Shown here: piece after piece, positions 40,901 through 52,900 of the stretch
How the letters are laid out: every line of letters starts with the position of its first letter
Numbering within the stretch: the stretch's first letter is position 1
Assembly: GCA_930367215.1 (NCBI GenBank)
Contig: OV884059.1
Span: 61,103,393-61,167,392, forward strand
From: Pollenia angustigena
Lineage: Eukaryota > Arthropoda > Insecta > Diptera > Polleniidae
DNA: 64,000 nucleotides
Direction: 5' to 3'
Position numbers and translations under genes: made by a program
Notes under the pieces: generated by a model
Told to the model about the DNA's origin: nothing
Database searches by the model: none
Seen by the model: only the letters and a program-made list of their open reading frames with translations

Positions 40901-43900
40901 CGTTTTTGAATAATTTCAATTTAGTCCTGAAATATAAATATCCTTTTAAAAATATCCAAGGTACTGTATTAGTCTCAAAAACCGATAGAACTCTGTTGCT
41001 TAACGATGGCACATGGATGTTTCTAAGTACCAACTAGAACTGTGTGTTACGGTATGAAAAAATTTTGTACATCAAACCACGTGTTATTGGGAAGGCTCAT
41101 ATTCCGAAAGTCAAAAAAGGAATAAACATAAGGATAATGGAATAAGAATGCCAATTTTCTTTATATATGTATATCGTCAGCTCATAATTGGCATGATATG
41201 CGCCAAACAAATAATGAGCTGACGATATACATATCTTATGATTTGTATTTTATTCTTTAAAATTATTTTTAAAATAAATACATATTCTTTTTAATAAGAC
41301 GATTTTTTGGCGAGGAAATAATGGGATTTAAAGGCTTAACCTCAAATAATTAAAAAAAAATATTGATTCCGTACGGAATGTGAGATCGGTTTCGTACTTT
41401 GCGCTTTAGTAAATGATAGTTTCACAAAACTTTACAAAAAGTTTTCTTAAGTTCAATATGGTTTGAAACATATGATTTTAATGTATTCTGGTAAGGCCTA
41501 CATATATTCTTGGAAATGGTGTTATGTGTGTTTTTAGTTCAGTATTCATGTCTGCAGAAATTCATTTGATGGATTTCAATTCCTTATTACATCTTTCAGC
41601 TACACCAGTTCAATTATTTTTATTTTCGTGTTCCAAGCCGAAATGGCTTACAAACGCGAGTCATATTTCCAGACAATTCTCCAAAGTCGGTAAAAAAGTA
41701 GTTTCGTGGCAAATTCTTCGATTTATTCCTTTTCGAACACTTTAAAATCTCTTTGTTGATTTGAAAACATAGTTTAACTTCTTTTCTTGATGTAACCAGT
41801 AAAAATCCCTAAAGAATTCCTAACGTTCATTTTGTGTAACAACTTTTTGATAGTCATATTTACAGCTTGAAAAGCAGTTTTGTTAATTTAAAATTTATTT
41901 ACGTGCTATGTCTTTTCCTAGAGAGCTTGTATAACTTTCTATTGCCTGGTGTTTTCTTTGTCGCACGTTTCGCTTTAATGATTTTTGGTTCATGGCCCGT
42001 GTTTGCGTTCTTTGAAAGCTAAATGCAACTTTTTTTTCATCCTCTGCCACATTGTTTTTATTGGTTACCAAATTAATTGCATATATTTCCTCGATGGCTG
42101 CTTGTTCCAAACTTATAAAATTTTCAATAACGAATCTGACCAGCATCCCAATGAAAAAGATTCTTATTTCGCAAATAACTAACGGTACCACTTAAAATAA
42201 AGGCGCACATTTATATGCTACGCAATAACACAAAAGGAATTTAAGTAAACGAATACTTAACAAATTTGATAAAAAAAATATAACATTTAATGGGCCACGG
42301 CCAGTGTTGCCATTAGGAAACGAAAGATACATTTTTCGTCTCTTTTGATGGAAGTACTCGAAGAAGACTTAGTTAGGTGATTTTTGATAAAACAATCTTC
42401 CAAATGCTAGTAGGGTAATAGAGACCTGCATGAATGCCGTTAAAAGAGAAAAATGTGCATTCATTCCATTATGAATTTGAATGAATAAATGAATTGTTTA
42501 AATGAATTAATCAATTGTCCGACTCTGCATGACTTCTCAACTAACTTAAAGTTAGCTACATAGTAGTTAGCTTAAAGTGAGTAAGGTTAAGTTAAAAGTT
42601 ATCCTGATTGTAGTTAGCTATTTACTTACTTTATGTCAATATGAAAAAGTTGTTTTTAATTACACAGGCCAACACTCAATTTGCTTCTTTGAATTTATCA
42701 ACTGATTCTAGTTAATTTGGGTGCGCTGAATTCAAAACTGTAATCAGTTTGTCTCTATCAGCTCTAGTTTTCATAATATAACTTTTTATACCCTCCACTT
42801 ATGACCTCCAATTACACCAACTACCCAAATTTTTTTTCCAAATTTTTTTTTTTTTATCAAAATTTTTTATTTACTGTTATAGTTATTGCCAAAAAAAAAG
42901 CTCCCAAATTTTTTTAAGTATTTAGAAAGTAAAACTTTTCCATAGGAATTTAAAAAAATAAAAAGAAGTAAAACTGTTTCATACAGATTTATTAAAAAAA
43001 AAAAAATACTTAAAAAAATTTGGGAGTTTTTTTTTTTTTTGGCAATAACTGTAACAGTAAATAAAAAATTTTGATAAAAAAAATTTGGAAAACAAATTTG
43101 GGTAATTGGTGTAATTGGAGGTCATAAGTGGAGGGTATAAAAAGTTATATCATGAAAACTAGAGCTGATAGAGACAAACTGATTTTAGTGTGTCGCATAT
43201 TTTAAGTAAATGTAGATGGAGTTCACGGCAAAAAAAAGATTAAAGATTTTCAAAATTTCTTCCAAGTTTTATCACCCAAATTAACTAGAATCAGTTGATA
43301 AATTCAAAGAATCAAAAATCTTTTTTAATTTTGTCGGGCTGTGTTATTTAAAAGTATTTTATTTTAATATCTATATTTTTTATTTTTTCAATTCTTATAT
43401 ATAAAAATTTATTGGTTTTTATTTTTAATTTTTATGCAATCTGAACCGATTTTTCGTTTTTTTTATAACCTTTAAGGCATTTCTAATGTCAGTCTGCACC
43501 TAATTTGATCGACAGGCGTCTGTTTAAAAAAGAATTAGTATTTCATATGAAATTTTTTTTCTGTCTACATTTATTTAAAATATGGGACACACTAAAATTT
43601 TGCAAATACAAAATAATTAAAAGTTATAAAAATCAAAATTCGAAATAGCAAAAGAAAACAAAAACAGGAAAGAAACGAAAATATTAAAAAAAGAAAATCT
43701 AAAAATCACAAAATTCACTCGTATTGCATTTATTTGTAGTTAGCTTATAGTTAGTTGGTAAAAAGTTAACTATAAATGCATTATTTTTGTATTCAACTAC
43801 CAAATTGCAGATACACAACTATTTTTTTTAGAGGATAGTTTTTTTTATTGCTTTGCAATGAGTGAATCATTCATGCAGGACTGACTCTTGTACATAACTG

Positions 43901-46900
43901 TCGCACTGAAACCCCGGATTTCAATAAAATTTTTCTTATTGAGGCTAGCTAGCCTAGTTTTTGTAATTATCTTTTTCTTTGTTTAATATGTTTCTAGCTC
44001 GAAACAATTATAAAAAACAAATTTTTTTAAGAACGGCAACACTTAAGCACCCCTCAACAATTCTACAAATAAGCAATAGCCAAAAAAGTTTGGCACACAC
44101 ATTCATATCTACTAGAGGCATAATTATGCCAAACAAAAGGAAATTTTGGCAAAATGTCTTTTTTTTTGGCTGTTAAAGCATTGGTAAACGTTATCAACAC
44201 ATAAGTATTTCCTTAAATCGTACTCTCTTTAATGCAGTAATCTCATATTTTGGGGTGATGTTGATATGAAGAAATTTATAAGATACTATTCTTATACCCA
44301 CAAACATCGCATATATTTATGTTTTTACATACGAGTACATACATATGTACATATATTTAAGTTCATAATTTAACGAAAATTGATTCAAAAAAAATTATTA
44401 AAAGACACCATTTATGTCATGCATTTTTATTATATACGCTTATCTAAAACATCTAAACTTGCTGCATTGCTTTAATCTGCTCTTATTTATAATGTTTACT
44501 TTAACAAAATTTCAAAGCATGTTATCAAGAACAAGAACAGTGTTATCTCTGCACTTCGTCAAATAATTCCAACTACGAGTGCAGATAACTATTTTATTAT
44601 TTCACAAATCTATATAGATGAAAAATTAAAGTTTACCACTTATCCAAGAAAACATTTTGATAATCTAAAAAAACGTTTTAAATTTTAAGGGAAATTAATA
44701 AATTACACAAGTTGGTGAAGTTATCGTTTTTCAATACACACATAAAGCGAATATTGAAATTATTATTGTTTTTTAATTAGAGAAATTGTTAGAGGTTAAT
44801 TTTATTTAGCTTTATTTTACTGGAACCATCTGTGAGATTTGTGATTTTGCTTGAAAAGAGGTAACTTAAGCTACTCACTAACCTACTTACTGGGCACTGT
44901 GATCTCAGAAACCATCAGTTTTCGGGTTGCGGAATATGGGCCCAACTGAGATTTATGATTTTTAACCAGTCAGGGTTATTGGCTTTGTACATAGTACGCA
45001 TAAGAATAATATACAGAGGTATTTACCCACGCTTTTCGTTATTGTGTATACACATATGTATTTATTACGCAAATAATAAGAACAGCTATGGTTGTGCGTT
45101 GCAAAAAGCATGGTTATTACTTATACTTATGCACGGCAATATCTTCACGCAACCACATTCAGTAAATGGTTATCTGCCATACATATTGTTACGAAAGTAA
45201 CTTTAGTTAAGAATTATTATTATTGTAATTATTGGTTAAGAATAAGATGCATTTCTGTATGTATTTATCTTGTATTTATTAGTTGTTTTGTATTCATAAG
45301 TAATTTTGTTAGTTTACATTGTTATTAAAAATTGTTATAATTTAGTACACTTCAATCCCAATGTGCAGAAAGCCCTAGAAATTACCGTTAAAAAAGCTTT
45401 ATTATAAGTGGTGAAATTATATAAACATACGTGCCGCCATAAATCCTAGTAGACGATAGAGTGGTGAATAAGTAAAGCCTCGAGCCTTCGAGAAATATTT
45501 CGAATGTTCTAGATGGCTGAATTACAGTATAAATACTTGCGGCGGCTAGCATCAAAAGACAGTATTAGTTCAGACTTTGTCAAGTTTACTATAAACATTG
45601 AAGTGTGTTGATTACAATAGTAAGTTGTAAATAAAAGCTATAAATTTCGGTTGTTAAAGTGACTAAGTTCTTAAATAATAAGTGTTATACATTAAAGTGT
45701 TGTGTTTATTTAATTTTATTAAAGTGCAATAAAGAACTCGAAACGGTTTATTATAAAGGAACTAAACCAAAACGTTTATTGAAAGGCAGTAACGTAACAA
45801 TATAAAATATCCATGTTTAAAAAAATACATTCAGTATTTTTGGCACTTCTGTGTAAAAATGAAAAAAAATGTTTAGCAAAAATGTGCTTTGATCACTAGG
45901 CAGGTATAAATTAAATAAATTTGTTCGTAACATCAGCAGTACCTATGTAAAACTCCGAAGCTATCTGACAGATTTTAATGAAATTTAAAACACAGATAGA
46001 TTTATATTTATATAGACACTTGAGCTATGTATTTTTTAAAAAAGGGAGATAGGTGACAATTTCTGCCTCTCCGAAACTATTTAATAGATTTGAATGAAAT
46101 TTAAAAAATATAAAGATTTTTATTTATTTGGACACAGTAGCTATGTATTTTTTTCAAACTATGACCACGAGGGGCAAATTACATGTACGTTTTTGATCGA
46201 ATATTCATGCTTATTGTGTTTGGCGTATCTAAAATACGCCTACGACTGTTTGGTAATTGATTAAAGAGAACGTTAAATTTGTTCCTTTAATCTATTACCA
46301 AACATGGTGGAAAAAACAGGTGGCAGCACTACGCCAGATGACGATTTTTTGCTCTTGCATTGTTTGTCTAGGTTTATGTCAAAGTTTTGTTTATGTTTAC
46401 AAAAAGTCCACGTTTTGTGCTGTGGTTATTGTATTTTATTAAAGTTTTTGATAATTTTAAATTAAAATAAATAAGATATTTGTTTAAAGTATTTTATGAC
46501 TTAGGGTGTGTGTAAGGTGACCATACGTACTCTTTTTTAGAGGACAATCCTCTTTTTTTAACTGGCTGTCCTCTATAAAATTTGTGTCCTCTTTAATCAT
46601 CTTTTTTTCATAATCTGCCATCTTTGTCCTCTTTATTTTTAAAAGCATGACCAATATTTGCTTTTATTTTTATAAATTAAAATAAAAATTTTATTTCACG
46701 GTGATCAACGGTTTTTTCTGTGCAATCGTATGGAAAATGTTGTGCCATGTTCATACTCCTACTGGACTCTCCTACACTTGCAGTATAAAATTTTGAATAA
46801 TTTTTTGCAATGATTATTAAAGTTTTGTGTTTTTTTTTTTTGTAACTAATTTTACTTAAGTAAATGTAAATTTTTATACATCTTCGGCTTAATATGCAAA

Positions 46901-49900
46901 CCTGCTAACTCCCTTTCAACAAATTTTACAGGAAAAACTTTTTATTTTTCCTATTTACTGCTTGAGAGGAAAACCAAAAATATAGTTGATTTGACACACT
47001 TCAAGACTCAAATTAAAGAATAACTACATGCTGGTCGACGAGGCATATATTTCTCTACCACACGGCATCAAATCTCAATTTACTTAAAAAGTGGATTTCG
47101 CAGGTCTGCATATTAAGCCGACAATATGTAATTCTTTTTAAATCTTCTTTACATATATTAATATGGGAATGTAAATTTGTCTATAAAATATGTAAAAAAA
47201 TCTTGAAGTCAAAAATTTTTTTTACGTTTTTGCTTTATGTCCTCTATTTTTATTTTCAAAATCTGGTCGCCTTAGGTGTGTGTGAAACGGTAGCAAAGTA
47301 CTCATGGAAGTAAAATTTTGACACTATTGAGGTGAATAAAATTTCACTAGCCCTAGGGGCTAGTATAAATTTTGACAATAGTGTAGAAATTTTTGACAAC
47401 CACAAAATTATTTTTTTTCATCAAATTTGTTTAAACAAAATAAAAAATAATATGGAAGCAGGACCAGTGGCAAAAAAATTAAAAAGAATTATACAACATT
47501 TAAATATTTAAATATGTATAAGCTTTTTTGCCCAAACTTTTTGTAAAAATTGTTAATATATCAGAACGAATTCATCAAATAGTTGGGACGATCTCATTTC
47601 CAACATAATTGAAATGATTATTGGTAAACGTTTGTTTAATTTATTCATTTTCACAAAACTATTAGTAATTGTTTTTTTCTTTATGTCAAAATTTTACGTT
47701 GTCAAAAATGTTGCAATTTCACACAGCACAAATATGAAAATTTTCTACCACAAACAAATTTCATTTCACCATAGAACTTTGCTACCGCCCAGCGGGAAAA
47801 AGAAGGAGTACGGAGGCCTTCCAGAAGGCCTCTGTACCCCTTCTTTTGGATAAACAAGGCCTTCTCGCTCCATTCCATACTCATATCTTTTTTACACGCG
47901 TTGTCATTGCGGAGAAGGCCTTCCGCTTTCCATTCTTCCCCAGAGTTTCTTAAAGGCCTTCAAATAAATGGCTCTTAGAAGGCTTTCCAGAGAATGACTT
48001 TGAAAAGGCCTTAGCAAAAAGGTTATCTTGAAGGGCTTTTAAGAAAGGTATGTTAAAAGGCCTTTCAATTACTGGCTCTTAAAAGGCCTTTCAGACCATC
48101 CTTCTACAAATGCATTAAAGGTCATATTGAAGGGCTATCAGTCTAAAACATTAAGGAATATTTCCTTACAAATGAAATTAGAAGACTGAATAGGCTTCAT
48201 GTAACGTATGTTTATATATTTTATTAAACTTATTGTGGTTTAATAACACATGTGATACCTATTTTTTATTGAAATAATCAAATTTGCTAAACATTGTAAA
48301 TAAAAGTATACCTATAATAAAAAAAAACTTTTAAGCACAAGTACCTATCTTCCTTAATGGACAAAACTCAACTAAAATGATTTACATTTATGTTTTTATT
48401 TTGTATTTTAATATGCACCTACTTTAACGGGATCTGAAAAAAACAAAACAAAAAATTTTACTCTTTCTCTTTTCCACTTCAACTAAAATGATTTACAGCA
48501 AGAGTGCCCAAGCCCTATGCTCTTGATGCTCATTTGTTTTTGTAAAAACACTTAGCTATAGGCTGTGTATTTCCATACACACAGAGAGCTCTCAGCACTA
48601 GCAATACGAAATACACAAACAATTTTGTCTTATTAGTTTTTTTTGTCGTTCTTCACTGAATACACGCAAGTGCAAAGCAGCAACACTTTCGTATGCTTTG
48701 CTGGTAAACATTGACGACAGCGATCATCATTGCAGATTTTGTTTTTGTTTAACGTATGATACCGTTTAACAAAGTGTGTATTGAAAAACACTTGGAAAAA
48801 ATTGGTGTTAGTCATTTAACAAGAGTCGACGAACGCGAGAAGTAAAAGTGAATTACATATTTGAAAACGTATTTATGAATTTTTTGTATTTTTTACAAAA
48901 TGGACTTGCAAATAATGGGAAAAAGATTTTTTTTTTACTTATAATTTTAAGGCTGAAGCACAATGTTTAATATGCTTTCAAATAATGCAAGCTAACACTA
49001 AATTTAATATTGAAAGGCATTTTAAGGCACTTCATGCAGATTACGTTGCCAATAAAATAGCTGGTGGATCAAGAGAACAATTAGTTGCGGACTTTAAAAA
49101 GTCTTTTTTATTTCAGGATGCGCTCCGAATCTTGGAGCACATAGAAAGTTATGGTGAGGAAATAAACATGCAACGTCTTAATTTTCAGTCAAATGATACT
49201 AATACTGGACCTCTAAAAGCATCCTATATTACAAGCTTAAGAATTGCTCAGAACTTTAAACCGTTTTCTGATGGCATTTTTATAAAAAAAGTTTGCAAAG
49301 AAATGCTGTCTTGTTTTGGAGAAAGTGGAAATTTATTGGCAGACTCAATTGAAACAGTTCCTTTGTCACGAAACACAGTGACCCGAAGAATCGAAGAAAT
49401 TAATAAGTACTTGGACTCGCTTTTAAAAAAGAAATTCAAGTTATGTACATATTTCTCTCTGGCATTGGATGAATCATGCGATATATCTGACATAAGTTAA
49501 CTAATATTAGCCATCAGAATGGTTGACAATAACTTTAATGTAAATGAGGAAATTTTTGCACTGATTCCGCTCCATCGAAATACGAGAGGCATTGACATTT
49601 TTGATGCGGTAAACGGGAGGTTGGAAATAAAAACCGAATCAGCAAGATTAACAGCCATATGCACAGATGGTGCTCCCGCAATGCTCGGCAAAAAGGACGG
49701 CTTTATTGGGCAGTTGATTAAAAATGGTATAAAGGTTCCTTCGTTTCACTGTGTAGTTCACCAAGAGTCATTGTGTGCTAAATGGACGAATTGTGTCCAC
49801 ACAATGAGTGTTGTGGTAAAAATAGTGAACAAAATTAGAGGTGGGCACAATTCGTTAACTCATCGTAAGTTTAAGAAATTCCTTGAGGAATGCGAAAATC

Positions 49901-52900
49901 AGTATGAGGTGAGATGGCTAAGTAGAGGAAAATGCCTTGAACGTTTTTTTTAAGTGCGAAAGGAAGTTGTTGAGTTTATTGAACTGGATTTTAAAAATTT
50001 TGAGCTCTTAGACGAAATTAAATCTCAAGCATTTAACATAGACTTAGCATTTTTAACAGACTTAACAACTCATCTTAACTACCTTAATATTTCCCTTCAA
50101 GGCAAAAACAAATCTATTTTTGACTTGGTTGACCAAATCGAAGGTTTTCTTAAAAAGATAGATATTTTTATATATGATTTAAATATGGATAGAATGTTCC
50201 ACTTTCCATGCTTAAAAGCTATCTTAAATGATGAGTACAACATTTTAAATTTTGATTTTTTTAAATATTTAAGTCATTTTGACGATTTGAAAACAAATTT
50301 TAAAAAAAGATTTAAAGATTTTGACAGCATTAAGCAAATGATAGCCATTTTTTTTTACTCCAATGACATGTAGCATATACAATCAAAAGCCTGAGCTACA
50401 AATGGAGCTATGTGATCTGCAATGCGACTCTGAACTTAAAAATTCTAATTTAAGTGGCATTGATTTTTGGAAATCCTTAAAACCAAATAAATACCCTTTA
50501 CTTCACAAGGATATTTTAAGTTTGTATTCCATGTTTGGTAGTACATATATATGTGAAAGTACATTTTCAAAATTAAAATTAATAAAAAACAAGCATAGAA
50601 GTAGAATGAGCAACGAAAATTTGGAGGCCTTACTAAAATTATCTACAACTGACATTGACATAAATTTGGATAATTTATTGGAAGGATCATGGAAGACTTA
50701 AAGGCCATTTCGATTGAAAAGTACGGGTTTGAAATAAAATTTACACGCACTAACTTTTTTTCATTTCAGATAATTTTTACAAAAAATGCAAATCAAATTT
50801 TTTTTTGCCGTGTATGTTTATTGCTTTTTACAGCAAAAAATATTCAATAAAAATTAGTTTTTCTTTAAATGTATTAGTGTTTGCTCTTCCATAAGGAACT
50901 TGTGGGCACTCCTGATTTACAGCATATTTTACTTTGTTTTTGTAAAGGGATCTGAATTCTTTTGCTTTTGCTTGTGCAAAAAAAAAAACAAAACAAAAAA
51001 TGTTACTCCTTCTTTTCTCGCTTCTCATACCAAAGAGCCGAGGCCTTCTATGAGGCATTCTTTAGCAGTTACGTAAGAATATGAATTAAATCCAAAAATT
51101 TTTTAAGCAGGCCTTTAAAAAGGCCTGAAGTAAGAAGGTCTTCTGAGTTTTCCCGCTGGGCGTTTCACACCAGAGAATAGCTTTTTGCAATTGAAAAAAA
51201 ATCGCATTTAATTAACGACAACAAATACACACGCTTACGGTCATACAGTCAAACTCGCGCAACCGCAAATATTCGCTGCTGGTTTGCAGTCATTCAAATA
51301 ACGCACATCGTGCTTTGTTATCTATACAATCGTTGCCTTCGTTTTTTTTATAAAGATTCTAAGTGTTCTGAGCGCAAATGATTGTTTGGTAAAGAAACAA
51401 AAAATACAAACGAAAGAGCCAGAAATCAAACAATCATTACTCATGTATTTATACAGCATTTACTATGTAGTACAAGAAAAAAAAAATTTAAATGAAACTA
51501 AACACACATACTTATGTAGGTACACACAATTTCCATAGAAACAAAAAGTACAGTAGTAGTAGTAGTAGGTACAATGTATTTTTGTTATTGTTGTTTTTAT
51601 TGTTGTTAATTTTGAAAAAGCGTCTCATCGTTGTTTATTGTTGTTGTTGTTAATGTAAACAAAAGAATAGAGAATGTGCTCTTTTGAATTTACTCAGTTG
51701 TGTTATATTGCGTGAGCAACAAAAATGCAAATAAAGCACTTTCAATAAAAAACGAATAAATGAAAATATCAAATGTGTACGAAAGGAAAAAAAAATTACC
51801 AACGTTGAACTTTGTTTTGCATGTATAGAGTTATTGTAAATTTTAGCGTATGAATAAATGCACAAAAATAGTGAGATTTGAGGTTCTCTGTTTCACACAC
51901 ACCCTTAAACGGTGATGTAAATCCCATTTTTGTTGTAATGTTGTATTTGTTGCCGTAACGATGCCACCTGCTTATTCCACCATGTTACCAAACAGTCGTT
52001 TTTTGTTAAACAGCAATTGTAACACACATACACAGTAACATGTGACCTGAAAAGTTGACAAGTCAGATGTAAAAAACATGACGTGTACATGTACTTAAGC
52101 AAACGCTATAAATACATATGTATTGAGTGGTTATTTCACTCTTTCTTATAAGCACAACATACAAATCAATAGTTTTTACGATTTTTTACTGCATTTTACG
52201 AAATTGCGTTCGAGTAAACAAAATGCAGTAAATGAGAACATAATTGTCTGAGTACTTACAAATTTTTACTGCAGAAATTTTTGCAGCAAAATTTAGTAAA
52301 TCAAAAAAACATATGTTTCAAAAGGTAAACAAGCAAAAGTCACAAATAAAAAGCATACAAATTGTGAAAAAATTGTTAAATAAAAGAAAAGTTGAAATAA
52401 AAATTAAATCAAAACAAAAATTGAATAAATATTAATTAATAAAACTTGTTTGTGAAGCATTTATTTGGCTAAATACAAACTTTTTAAATTTTTTTTGTTA
52501 TGTTAATTTTTTTAGAGTTGTAAAAGTATTTGGGTACTTAAGTAATCAATAACAAAAAAATTATTCATGTTCTTTTAAATAATTTAACCCGCTACAAATT
52601 AGTAAAATCAAATAAAATAAAAAACAAACAAATATGAAAGATTACATAAAATAGTTTGTTTGTATTTTTCAAAAATGTTCGTGTTATAAAAAGTATTTAA
52701 TCGAGTACCTATAAGAAAACGAGTTAATTAGTCAAAAGTGTCAATATTTTTCAACACTTCAATTATTTGCCATCAGCTGTTGCCTTTATTTTACGAAATT
52801 TTTACAAATTTTGCGTTCGCGTACTTTTTTGGACAACAGCTTTTTGTGAGTGAAAATTTTTTAGCTTACTCATTTACTGCATTTTACTGTAAAAGTCCTC

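Larger units (their letters stand above)
47276..51175. mobile_element. MITE split near its right end by the transposon at 47788
   Basis: The left arm 'gtgtgaaacggtagcaaagt' (about 47280) is repeated in inverse at the right as 'actttgctaccg' | 'cgtttcacac' (47776-47787 and 51161-51170), with the 3.4-kb transposon between. A central palindrome 'ctagccctaggggctag' lies at 47350. Confidence 0.65.

Noticed and set aside
49519..50701. three separate small genes
   Set aside because: The pieces are consecutive parts of one hAT transposase, two in the same frame as the upstream part and the last shifted in a T run.
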